Source: CAVYWD01 sp963772225 | GTDB lineage: Bacteria; Myxococcota; Myxococcia; Myxococcales; UBA5297 | Assembly: GCA_963772225.1 (NCBI GenBank) | Contig: CAVYWD010000002.1 | Span: 248,001 to 312,000, forward strand | Direction of reading: 5' to 3' | DNA: 64,000 bases | Shown here: one piece after another, positions 52,792 through 60,102 of the stretch | Position numbering within the stretch: position 1 is the first letter of the stretch | Layout: each line of letters begins with the position of its first letter | The notes under the pieces: model-generated | The model's input: only the letters and a program-made list of their open reading frames with translations | What the model was told of the DNA's origin: nothing | Database searches by the model: none | Position numbers and translations under genes: made by a program

Positions 52792-53273
52792 GGCTTCAGA
52801 ATCCTCAGCGAATGCGTGGCGCGATCTCCGGCGGGAGCCAGGTTGTATCCGCGGCGGTCGTAGGCCTTGGGCAGCAAAGCGAGAGCGGTCAAGTAGCCTT
52901 GCACGCAGGCGAGGGCGCGCTCGGCCATCGAGCGGTTGAGGGAGTCCATCTTGGCGAGGGCGGCGGCCAGGGCTCGAATCTCCCCGAAGGTCCGGCTGAG
53001 GGCGGCGGCGCCTTCTGGGAGGATGGCGGCGAGGGAGGCGAGGGTGATTTCGGTCAGCGCGTGCTCGCGGGCGGCTTCCGTGAGCTCGGCGGCGATTCGG
53101 CGCTCGAGCTGACCGGCGAGCGCGTTAAATTCGAGCCGGTGAGCGGCGCTCTCGAGGAGCCGCCCGGAGTCCATCGCCCGGAGCAGCTCGCGGTCGCCGC
53201 GCGCTCGCTCGACTTCGCGGGCGAGCGCGTCTCTGAGCTCTCCGGACTTCGCGATGGCGGCGTCGAGTCCCAT
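52779..53273 (-). CDS. flgN: FlgN-family export chaperone
   Basis: The 164-aa helical protein ends with MAERALACVQGYLTALALLP followed by AYDRRGYNLAP, resembling the FlgN C-terminus. FlgN binds FlgK and FlgL for export. It stands in the conventional order flgM-flgN-flgK-flgL and overlaps flgK by 13 bp, which supports coupled translation. Confidence 0.82.
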   Translation of the reverse strand: MGLDAAIAKSGELRDALAREVERARGDRELLRAMDSGRLLESAAHRLEFNALAGQLERRIAAELTEAAREHALTEITLASLAAILPEGAAALSRTFGEIRALAAALAKMDSLNRSMAERALACVQGYLTALALLPKAYDRRGYNLAPAGDRATHSLRILKPWPT

Positions 53274-53324
53274 GGTTCTTCCGTGACGTGGGCGGTCGAG
53301 TGCAGGGCCGTAACGGGATTCGCG

Positions 53325-53630
53325 CTACCGCTTCAGCATCGCCTGCAGCTTGGCGATGACCTCGGCGTCGTCGAGGATCTGCTGGGCAATCTTCTGCGGG
53401 TCGGGCTTGTACGTGCCCTGCCGAACCGCGGTGGCCAGCGCCGCCACGACCTGCGATCGGCTCGCGTTCGTGTTGGCCTGTGCCGTAGCGACCGCCTTCG
53501 CGACGTCCTCCGACTGCGAGGTGGAGACCTTCTCCTCGCGGTCTTCGACGCTCCCGCTCGCCTTCGCTTGCTTCTTGGAACCTGCGACCAGTGCCAGCTG
53601 GTCGATGTTGCTTGCGTCCTGGATCTTCAT
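53325..53630 (-). CDS. flgM: Anti-sigma-28 factor FlgM
   Basis: This 101-aa protein has FlgM features: a disordered, charged N-terminal half and a C-terminal sigma-binding segment (VAALATAVRQGTYKPDPQKI, AQQILDDAEVIAKLQAML). FlgM holds FliA inactive until the hook is finished and FlgM is exported. Its own class-3 promoter (53683-53710) lies inside the 3' end of flgJ, so FliA can drive FlgM for feedback. The matching FliA gene is at 60103-60849. Confidence 0.9.
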   Translation of the reverse strand: MKIQDASNIDQLALVAGSKKQAKASGSVEDREEKVSTSQSEDVAKAVATAQANTNASRSQVVAALATAVRQGTYKPDPQKIAQQILDDAEVIAKLQAMLKR

Positions 53631-53663
53631 GACATCGCCTCCGCTTCTTGATGCCGCCTCGCT

Positions 53664-54405
53664 CTATTCCTGCCCTGCCTGGTCTTCGTCACGAACGCCA
53701 TAAGCCTTAAGGACTCTGCTGGGATCGACGGGTTTTCCACCGTTGCGCACCTCGAAATGCAGGTGAGCGCCGTTGGCCATTCCGGTGTGTCCGACCTTCG
53801 CGATGGCCTGTCCCTTCTTCACCGTCGCACCTTCCTCGACCAAGAGCTGAGAGGCATGTCCGTAGAGCGTCGTCATGCCGCCGCCATGGTCAATCTCCAC
53901 TGCAAATCCGTAGCCACCTCGCGCACCTGCGCGGCGTACCACTCCGTCGCCGGCCGCGAGGATCGGCGTCCCTTCTGCGGCTCCGACGTCCACCCCCGTG
54001 TGCTGCTCGAGGTGCCCATCGAAGGGGTCCGACCGACTTCCGTACCCGCTGGTGATTCGACTCGAATCCGGCCACGAGATGAGGGGCCTCGGCGCTAAAG
54101 TCCCCTTGATGAGGGGTGCCCGTCTGAGGGGGGACGGCGGACTGCCCAACAGGGGTGTTTGTCTGGGGTGTGAGGGACCCATCGAGCTGAGCGGCGAGGC
54201 CGAGCCCGCCGGCGCTGGCGACCGCGTCTGCGAGCGCTTCGGCGAAGAGGTCGGCGCGCACGGAGGAGCCGGCGACATCGGAGCCCTTGAACGCGCCGGT
54301 GGCCGTGAGGAGCTGCTTGATCACCAGCGCCTCGAGTTGCCGGGAGGCCTCCTTGGCGTCCGTGGGCCGGGACTGGGCGCCGCCGATGGAGCTGAACATG
54401 CCCAT
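53664..54405 (-). CDS. flgJ: FlgJ rod-binding domain fused to M23 peptidase (frameshifted near 54062)
   Basis: ATG 54405 overlaps the flgI stop (ATGA). Residues 1-80 are the FlgJ rod-binding domain (EASRQLEALVIKQLLTATGA, VRADLFAEALADAVASAGGL). After a Thr/Pro/Gln-rich linker the frame slips near 54062, and the next frame gives an M23/LytM metallopeptidase: ITSGYGSRSDPFDGHLEQHT, GVDVGAAEGTPILAAGDGVV and NGAHLHFEVRNGG, including the His and Asp of HxxxD and the HLHFE motif. The lengths fit one inserted base. FlgJ scaffolds rod assembly and, with a hydrolase, opens peptidoglycan. Most dual-domain FlgJ use a GH73 glucosaminidase; here an endopeptidase takes that place. Confidence 0.85.
53683..53710 (-). 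promoter_or_regulatory. Class-3 promoter of flgM, inside flgJ
   Basis: TTAAGGCT (53703-53710), 12 nt, then GACGAAGA (53683-53690) on the minus strand, overlapping the last codons of the flgJ-M23 gene. Confidence 0.65.
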
Positions 54406-55502
54406 CAGAGCACCTCGAGGTCGGCGTCGAGAGAGCCGGCGGCCTTGAGCGCCTGGAGAATGGCGACCAGGTCGCGCGGCGCGGCGCCCAGCGCGTTGAG
54501 CGCCTTGGCGAGGTCGTCGACCGAGGCGGCGGACGGGAGCGCGACAGCGCCGCGGCCGGCCTCGCTCGCCGAGAGCGAGGCGGAGTGCGTGACCGTGGTC
54601 TGCCCCTGCGAGGCGAAAGCCGAGGGCTGCGACACGTTGGCGGCCTGCTGGATGGTCACGTGGAGGCCGCCGTGGGCGACCGCCGCCGCCCGCAGGCGCA
54701 CGCCCTCGCCGGCGACGACGGTGCCGGTGCGCTCGCTGACCACGACCTTGGCGCGGCGGTCCGCCTCCACTTCGAGGAGCTCGACCTTGGCGACGAGTCC
54801 GACCGGGTCCGCCTTGAACGCGTCAGGGACCTGCACCTCGACCGCCGCGGGGTCGATCGCCCGGGCGCCCTTGTCCCCCAGTCCGGTGTTGATGGCCTCG
54901 GCGATGCGGCTGGCGGTGGTGAAATCGGGCGACTTGAGCACGAGGACGAGCGGCCCCTTGCCCAGGTCGACGAGCACCGGCTTCTCGACCATCGCGCCTT
55001 GAGGGATGCGGCCCGAGGTGGGCGTGTTCTTCTGCGCGAACGACCCCGCGGAGCCCGCCTGATAGCCGCCGAGCTGCACGGGCCCCTGGGCGACCGCGTG
55101 GACCTGACCGTCGCCGCCCTGCAGCGGGGTGATGACGAGCACGCCACCGGCGAGCGAGCGGGCGTCGCCCATGGAGCCGACGCTCACGTCGAGCTTGGTG
55201 CCAGGCCGGGCGAAGGGCGGCAGGCGCGTGGTGACCATGACCGCGGCGACGTTGCGCACGCGCACGTCCAACGGGTTCACGCGGATGCCCAGGCGGCCGA
55301 GCATGCCGGCGATCGACTGGTTGGTGAAGAAGACGCGCTCCGAGTCGCCGGAGCCGGCGAGCCCCACCACCAGGCCGTAGCCGTAGAGCTCGTTCTCGCG
55401 CACGCCCTGCACCTCGGCCAGCTCCTTGATGCGCGACGGCGCGGCCCGGGCGGAGCCCGCGAGGACCATACCAACCGTGAAGGCGAGGAGGCGCGCGCGC
55501 AT
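54405..55502 (-). CDS. flgI: Flagellar P-ring protein FlgI
   Basis: The 365-aa product has a signal peptide (LLAFTVGMVLAGSARA) and conserved FlgI stretches: IKELAEVQGVRENELYGYGL, VVGLAGSGDSERVFFTNQSI, AVMVTTRLPPFARPGTKLDV and VVAGEGVRLRAAAVAHGGLHV. FlgI forms the P-ring in the periplasm around the rod. ATG 55502 is preferred over a TTG two codons earlier. It follows flgH after 9 bp and overlaps flgJ. Confidence 0.95.
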   Translation of the reverse strand: MRARLLAFTVGMVLAGSARAAPSRIKELAEVQGVRENELYGYGLVVGLAGSGDSERVFFTNQSIAGMLGRLGIRVNPLDVRVRNVAAVMVTTRLPPFARPGTKLDVSVGSMGDARSLAGGVLVITPLQGGDGQVHAVAQGPVQLGGYQAGSAGSFAQKNTPTSGRIPQGAMVEKPVLVDLGKGPLVLVLKSPDFTTASRIAEAINTGLGDKGARAIDPAAVEVQVPDAFKADPVGLVAKVELLEVEADRRAKVVVSERTGTVVAGEGVRLRAAAVAHGGLHVTIQQAANVSQPSAFASQGQTTVTHSASLSASEAGRGAVALPSAASVDDLAKALNALGAAPRDLVAILQALKAAGSLDADLEVL

Positions 55503-55511
55503 GGTCAAGCT

Positions 55512-56201
55512 CTAGAACGGCCAGATCCAGCCGAGGTACTTCTGCAGGAAGCCTTGGTGCTGGTTGTCGGTGAGGGTCCCGCGGCCGGTGAACTCAATCT
55601 CCGCGTCGGCGACCATGCTGCTCTTGACGCTGTTCTCCTGGTCGATGTCGATGGGCCGGACCACGCCGGAGATGTAGAAGTGCTGCTCCTCGCTGTTGAC
55701 CAGCACCACCCGGTGGCCCTCGATGAAGAGGTTCCCGTTGGGCAGGACCGTGCGCACGATGGCGGGGACCGTGGCGGTGAGGTGCTCGGTGCGGGCGGTG
55801 GACCCGTCGCCCTGGAACGAGCTCTGGGCCGCGCCACTGATCAGCGGGTTGAGGCCGGGGACGACGCGCTGGAGCTTGGCGATGGCCCCGAGGAACTCGG
55901 TGATCTGCGCGGCGGTGCTGGAGTTGCGCGTCAGGTCGGTGTTGGCGGTGCGGGCCGCGTCGGCGATCTCCTCCACCTTGACGACCACCAGGTCGTTGAC
56001 GCGCAGCGCGCGGGCGTCGGTGAAGAGCTGGGAGGCCGGCTGGCTCTCGCTCCAGAGGCTGCCGGGGCTCTGGGCCGCCTCGCTCTTGCTGGACGGCTCC
56101 GGGAGCTCATACTGGCGGTGCTTTGGCGTGTAATTGCCGATGTGCGACGGGGCGCAGCCGAGGGAAGCGGCGAGGGCCAGAGCGAGCGAGGAGGGCTTCA
56201 C
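55512..56201 (-). CDS. flgH: Flagellar L-ring lipoprotein FlgH
   Basis: This 229-aa protein starts at GTG 56201 and has a lipobox AASLGC with Cys16. FlgH motifs are clear: LFTDARALRVNDLVVVKVEE, TATVPAIVRTVLPNGNLFIE, QHFYISGVVRPIDIDQENSV and EIEFTGRGTLTDNQHQGFLQ. FlgH forms the outer-membrane L-ring. Directly upstream is a truncated 98-bp copy of the flgA 3' end instead of flgA itself. The original flgA-flgH GTGA overlap is preserved in this remnant, which supplies the translation start context. Confidence 0.94.
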   Translation of the reverse strand: MKPSSLALALAASLGCAPSHIGNYTPKHRQYELPEPSSKSEAAQSPGSLWSESQPASQLFTDARALRVNDLVVVKVEEIADAARTANTDLTRNSSTAAQITEFLGAIAKLQRVVPGLNPLISGAAQSSFQGDGSTARTEHLTATVPAIVRTVLPNGNLFIEGHRVVLVNSEEQHFYISGVVRPIDIDQENSVKSSMVADAEIEFTGRGTLTDNQHQGFLQKYLGWIWPF

Positions 56202-56292
56202 GGGATCACCACCACCAGCTGCCGGTCGATGAGCTGTCCTTCCACGCGGCGGCCGCTGGGGAGCTGTGCACAAGCTCTGCCACGGGGGCAGG
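56195..56292. repeat. 98-bp direct repeat, left copy (flgA 3' remnant)
   Basis: This stretch is identical to 57268-57365 and encodes the last residues of FlgA (GQLIDRQLVVVIP) plus the first bases of flgH. Beyond 56292 the flgA match is lost, except for a 13-nt string (ATGACGCTCGCCA, 56412-56424) also found in flgA at 57620-57632. The 56293-56529 stretch may therefore be a decayed flgA fragment, but that is weak. Confidence 0.9.
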
Positions 56293-56529
56293 CGTCGTGC
56301 TCGGACCCGAGCGCCGAGGAATCGCGAAGAGCATCGCCTGCAGAAACGCGGAGATGGCGAGCAGAGTCGATTGGAGCTCACAACCTCGCGAGGCTTCGCG
56401 GCGCCGCAGCGATGACGCTCGCCAGAACGCTGACGCGAGCGCCCTCGACCTTCGAAAAACGAAGATCGGTTTCGCGGCCCAAAGGCGCGCTGCGAATTCC
56501 CTGCTCCGCCATTCAGGGCGAAACCCGCC

Positions 56530-56558
56530 TTGACTGTGTCGGTACACGCGCTTAGGCT
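56530..56558 (+). promoter_or_regulatory. Sigma-70-type promoter of the NYN gene
   Basis: TTGACT (56530-56535), a 17-nt spacer and TAGGCT (56553-56558) on the plus strand. It is the only housekeeping-type promoter I would name in the flagellar half. Confidence 0.5.
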
Positions 56559-56596
56559 CCGGTTATCCGCTACGCCCGTAGGCGGGCACGTATGCT

Positions 56597-56631
56597 CCCC
56601 CGCTGCCCAACCAGCAGCGGGGGGTTCTTTT
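56597..56631 (+). terminator. Intrinsic terminator in the leader of the NYN gene
   Basis: CCCCCGCTGC (56597-56606) pairs perfectly with GCAGCGGGGG (56614-56623), followed by GTTCTTTT. It lies between the promoter-like site and GTG 56647, so it could attenuate the NYN gene or end a short leader RNA of about 60-70 nt. Confidence 0.7.
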
Positions 56632-56646
56632 GCCGGAGGGGGCTCC

Positions 56647-57233
56647 GTGAAGAGACTCGCGCTGCTTATCGACGGGGGATACCTGCGCGTTCTGTGCAGG
56701 GAGGGCGGGCGAAAGTACGATCCGCCCTACATCGAGAAGATCGCTCATGCCTGCTTGGCGGCCGACGAGGAGTTCTTACGCATCCTCTACTATGACTGCG
56801 CGCCGTTCAGCGGGACGGCGAAGCTCCCGGTTTCGAAGCAGCCCTTCCAGTTCTCTGGAACGGACGATTGGTTGCGCGAGCTCGGCCAGCGTGAGCTCTT
56901 CGCCATTCGCAAGGGCATCTTGAAATTCCGCGGTTGGATTCCAAAGTCGCTTCCCGCAGGTCAAGCGCCTTTGGACGACGCCGATTTTGTGCCGTCGTTT
57001 CAGCAGAAAGGCGTGGATATGCGCATTGGGCTCGATATCGCGTGGAATCGAGCAATCACGCCGTCGACCGGATCGGCCTATTGACCGGGGATACCGATCT
57101 CATCCCGGTCATGAAACACGCGAGGCGCTCCGGCCTTCAGGTGGTCAGCATGGTGTTTCCCGGAAAGAGCCCGAGCAAGGAGCTGCTGGAGCACGCGGAT
57201 CTCAGGCGGTCGATTGCCTGGCCCACCGCCTGA
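56647..57233 (+). CDS. NYN-domain (LabA/DUF88-like) putative ribonuclease, frameshifted near 57043
   Basis: GTG 56647 follows GGAGGGG. The first part reads VKRLALLIDGGYLRVLCREG with the first acidic residue of the NYN (PIN-like) active site, then GVDMRIGLDIAW. Near 57043 the frame breaks. Adding one base continues it as ESSNHAVDRIGLLTGDTDLI and PVMKHARRSGLQVVSMVFPG, the GDxD part of the nuclease centre. NYN proteins are metal-dependent ribonucleases, often in RNA processing or defence-type settings. It runs opposite to the flagellar genes inside a repeat-bounded insert, so it is probably an acquired cargo gene. Confidence 0.8.
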
Positions 57234-57267
57234 AGTCGCGCCGAGCTTCTCTCCCGTGCAGCACGGT

Positions 57268-57365
57268 GCTTCACGGGATCACCACCACCAGCTGCCGGTC
57301 GATGAGCTGTCCTTCCACGCGGCGGCCGCTGGGGAGCTGTGCACAAGCTCTGCCACGGGGGCAGG
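57268..57365. repeat. 98-bp direct repeat, right copy (end of intact flgA)
   Basis: This is a perfect copy of 56195-56292, 1073 bp away in the same orientation, covering the 3' end of the intact flgA. The two copies bracket the NYN-containing insert of 975 bp. Confidence 0.9.
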
Positions 57366-57906
57366 GGACGGCGGTTCCCTCGAGCGCGACGTCGACCGGG
57401 CCGCGCCGCAGGACCACGGCCACGGGCTGGCCAGGCTCGGGCACCGACGGGTCGAGAAGGTGGTCGGGCTCGAGCATCTGGCCGGCGGCCAGCGATTGCG
57501 CGGCCTTGGCGCCCTTGGGGATGGAGAAGACGGGCTGGCGAAACGACCGGAGCTCGCGCTCCTCGAGCCGCGTCGCGCCCTCGAGCGGCTCGCCGCGGTG
57601 GACGGCGCGCGCCGCGGCCATGACGCTCGCCACGAGCTTGACGCGCGCCCAGGCCCAACCCTGGCAGGGACGGCCGCGGCCGTCGGCGCCGGAGAGCCGG
57701 AGGGCCACCTGTCCAGAGCCGAGCAAGCGCCTGTCGGCGGCGGCGGACGTGGGCGCGCAGGTGGCGTCGAGGCGCGGCCGATAGTCGAGGAGCTCGGCGC
57801 GCGCCCCGGGAATGGCCACCGCGTCGGCTGTGGCGCGCTCGGCGAGCGCGCGGCCTGCGTCGGCCGGCGCGCCAACCATGAGCGCGAGGAGGAGGAGGGC
57901 GGGCAT
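57271..57906 (-). CDS. flgA: Flagellar P-ring assembly chaperone FlgA
   Basis: The 211-aa product has a signal peptide (LLLLALMVGAPADA) and a C-terminal SAF-type domain with VHRGEPLEGATRLEERELRS, AAQSLAAGQMLEPDHLL and VEGQLIDRQLVVVIP, as in FlgA. FlgA helps P-ring assembly in the periplasm. It follows flgG by 3 bp. Its stop would normally overlap the flgH start (GTGA), but here the DNA after the stop is the NYN insert, and flgH lies about 1.07 kb away. Confidence 0.88.
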   Translation of the reverse strand: MPALLLLALMVGAPADAGRALAERATADAVAIPGARAELLDYRPRLDATCAPTSAAADRRLLGSGQVALRLSGADGRGRPCQGWAWARVKLVASVMAAARAVHRGEPLEGATRLEERELRSFRQPVFSIPKGAKAAQSLAAGQMLEPDHLLDPSVPEPGQPVAVVLRRGPVDVALEGTAVPCPRGRACAQLPSGRRVEGQLIDRQLVVVIP

Positions 57907-57909
57907 CGG

Positions 57910-58695
57910 CTAGCGCAGCGTGGTGAGCTTCTGGAGCATCTGGTCGGCGGTCTGGATGACCTTGGAGTTGAGCTCGTAGGCGCGCTGGGTGGAGATCATG
58001 TCGACCATCTCCTCGACCGCCTTGACGTTGGCCTCTTCGAGGTTGCCTTGGGAGACGGAGCCCAGCCCCTTGTCGCCCGGCTTGCCGCGCGTCGGGTCCC
58101 CGCTCGCCACCGTGGGCGCGTACAGGTTGTTCCCGAGGGCGGAGAGGCCGGCGGGGTTCTGGAAGCTCGCGAGCTCCAGGTTGCCCAGCGTGACGGGCTG
58201 GGTCTTCCCGGGCACGGTGGCCTCCACGGTGCCGTCGGCGAGGATGGTGACCGCGGTCGCGTCGCTGGGCACGGTGATGCCGGGCTGGACGATCTCGCCG
58301 TTCTGCGTGACGAGGCGGCCGCTGGTGTCCACCTGGAAGTTCCCGGCGCGGGTATAGGCGTAATCGCCGTTCTGGCGCTGCACCTCGAAGAAGCCGCTGC
58401 CCTGGATGGCGAGGTCGTAGGGGTTTCCGGTGTTCAGCATGTCGCCCTGCGAGAAGGTGCGGGTCGTGCCCGCGGTGTGGACGCCCAGGCCGACCTCGAG
58501 CGGGGTCGGCTGCGTGCCGCCGCGCGGGTCGGGGGTGGCCACGGCGCGGAGCTGGTCGCTCAGGAGGTCCTCGAACTCCGGGCGCGCCTTCTTGAAGCCG
58601 GTGGTGCTGGCGTTGGCCAGGTTGTTGGCGATGGTGTCCATCTTGAGCTGCTGGGCGTCCATCCCGGTGGCGGCGGTGTAGAGCGAGCGCATCAT
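57910..58695 (-). CDS. flgG: Distal rod protein FlgG
   Basis: The 261-aa protein starts MMRSLYTAATGMDAQQLKMD with the rod signature IANNLANASTTGFKKARPEF, has the FlgG core GNPYDLAIQGSGFFEVQRQN, and ends VDMISTQRAYELNSKVIQTA, the conserved C-terminal motif. ATG 58695 has AGGAG about 7 nt upstream. It is the distal rod subunit and lies between flgF and flgA in the usual order. Confidence 0.96.
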   Translation of the reverse strand: MMRSLYTAATGMDAQQLKMDTIANNLANASTTGFKKARPEFEDLLSDQLRAVATPDPRGGTQPTPLEVGLGVHTAGTTRTFSQGDMLNTGNPYDLAIQGSGFFEVQRQNGDYAYTRAGNFQVDTSGRLVTQNGEIVQPGITVPSDATAVTILADGTVEATVPGKTQPVTLGNLELASFQNPAGLSALGNNLYAPTVASGDPTRGKPGDKGLGSVSQGNLEEANVKAVEEMVDMISTQRAYELNSKVIQTADQMLQKLTTLR

Positions 58696-58741
58696 GGGTT
58701 TCTCTCCTGCGAGCGGCTGTCCGCGCTCGACCGTTGAACCG

Positions 58742-59455
58742 TCACTTGAGGCGGCCGACCTGGATGGCCTGATCGTCCAGGCGCCGGTATGTCTGCAGCG
58801 CCTGCATCGACATCTCGTAGTGCCGCTGAGCGGAGACGAGCTGGACGGTGGCCTCGAGGGGGCTGAAGTTCCCGAGCTCGAGCTCGCCAATCTGCATCTT
58901 CGGGTTCTCGACGGCTTCGACCTTGGTGCCCGCGGCCGGCGAGAGCAGCTGGGCGCCCAGCCGGTTCACCGGGCCGTCGACCTTGACGATGCCGAGCCGG
59001 GCAATGTCCTCGCCGCTCGCGAGGACTCGGCCGTCGGGCTCGATGGACGGCGTCGTGCCGGGCGGAAGCACGATGGGCTTCTGCTCGGGGTCGAGCACCG
59101 GGCGGCCCGCGGCGAGCAAGTGACCTTGATCATCGACCGAGAGGTGCCCGGCGCGCGTCAGGGCCAGCTCGCCGCTCGGCTGCTGGACGGCGAGCATGGT
59201 GGTGTCGCCCTCCAGGGCGACGTCCAGGGGATTCCCGGTTCGGGCGCGACTGCCTGGGCGAAGGTCGGTGCCAGTGGAGACGGCCGCCGGGTAGACCTTG
59301 TCGCGGGCGCCGCCCGAGGGGAAGAACGATTCGAACGCGGGGCGGGCGGCCTTGAAGCCGGGCGTCTGGGCGTTGGCGAGGTTGTCGGCCACCGAGTCGA
59401 GCTGCTCCGCGCGGGCGGCCGCGCCGGTCATACCGATGTAAAGCCCTTCTGCCAT
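58742..59455 (-). CDS. flgF: Proximal rod protein FlgF
   Basis: The 237-aa protein begins MAEGLYIGMTGAAARAEQLD with SVADNLANAQTPGFKAARPA and ends VQLVSAQRHYEMSMQALQTY, both typical of rod proteins, with a shorter core than FlgG. I start at ATG 59455 (GAGG about 7 nt upstream). It is the first gene of the flgF-flgG-flgA unit and is divergent from the fliJ-like gene. Confidence 0.9.
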   Translation of the reverse strand: MAEGLYIGMTGAAARAEQLDSVADNLANAQTPGFKAARPAFESFFPSGGARDKVYPAAVSTGTDLRPGSRARTGNPLDVALEGDTTMLAVQQPSGELALTRAGHLSVDDQGHLLAAGRPVLDPEQKPIVLPPGTTPSIEPDGRVLASGEDIARLGIVKVDGPVNRLGAQLLSPAAGTKVEAVENPKMQIGELELGNFSPLEATVQLVSAQRHYEMSMQALQTYRRLDDQAIQVGRLK

Positions 59456-59586
59456 GGCGCGCCTCGAGATTGACTCGAGTCTGGGCAACAGCAAGGTCTT
59501 TGCCAGGGCCAGCGCGGCGGAAATCTGACGCCCGAGCGCCGCTTGCAGCAGGGGGCAGGGAGGGTGAATCCTTCGTAAAGAACGCC

Positions 59587-60012
59587 ATGCCCTTCAAGAC
59601 TCGCCTCGACGCGGTGGTGAAGCTCCGGCAGCGGACCGAGGACAGCGCCAAGCTCGCGCTGGCGCGCGCTCGCAAGGAGGTGGCCGAGGCCGAGGCGGCG
59701 CTGGAGGCGCTCCGAGCGCGGGCGCGCCTCGACGATCAGGCTCCGGGCGATGCGGCCGAGTGGGAGATCCGCCAGCGGGCGCGGGATCGCGCGCTCGCTG
59801 AGATCAAGAAGGCGGAGGAGGGCATGCGCCAGCTCAAGGCGCGCGAGGCGGCGGCCCGGCAGGCCTACGAGGCCGCGCACCGTCAGCTCGAGGCGGTGCG
59901 GCGCGTGGCGGAGAACAAGCGGGCGGAGATGAAGCGCGAGGCGGAGCGGAAGGACCGCAGGGCGATGGACGAGATCGCCGGGATCCTGCACGGGAGGAAG
60001 AAGGAGGGATAA
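59587..60012 (+). CDS. fliJ: FliJ-like export chaperone
   Basis: The 141-aa product is one long coiled coil (FKTRLDAVVKLRQRTEDSAK, LALARARKEVAEAEAALEAL, VAENKRAEMKREAERKDRRA), the pattern of FliJ, the stalk-like cofactor of the FliI ATPase. FliJ normally follows fliI, and here fliI is not in the window. This gene stands alone on the plus strand between the divergent flgF and the convergent fliA. ATG 59587 has no strong ribosome site. Coiled coils of this kind are easily misnamed, so the call rests partly on context. Confidence 0.7.
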   Translation: MPFKTRLDAVVKLRQRTEDSAKLALARARKEVAEAEAALEALRARARLDDQAPGDAAEWEIRQRARDRALAEIKKAEEGMRQLKAREAAARQAYEAAHRQLEAVRRVAENKRAEMKREAERKDRRAMDEIAGILHGRKKEG

Positions 60013-60060
60013 GCAAAGCGGTCCCTCATCATTCCGGCCAAAGAGCGGAGCTCAAACTCT

Positions 60061-60086
60061 CCCCTTCCCCGCGGGCGGGGAAGGGG
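60061..60086. terminator. GC hairpin between fliJ-like gene and fliA
   Basis: CCCCTTCCCC and GGGGAAGGGG form a 10-bp stem with a GCGGGC loop, followed by GGGGGATGAGG. It resembles the element at 19320-19344 and, like it, sits between convergent genes. Confidence 0.5.
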
Positions 60087-60102
60087 CCGGGGGATGAGGT
60101 GC

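Noticed and set aside
56206..56547. 113-codon minus-strand frame in the NYN insert
   Set aside because: Reads the 98-bp flgA remnant in the wrong frame; no ribosome site.
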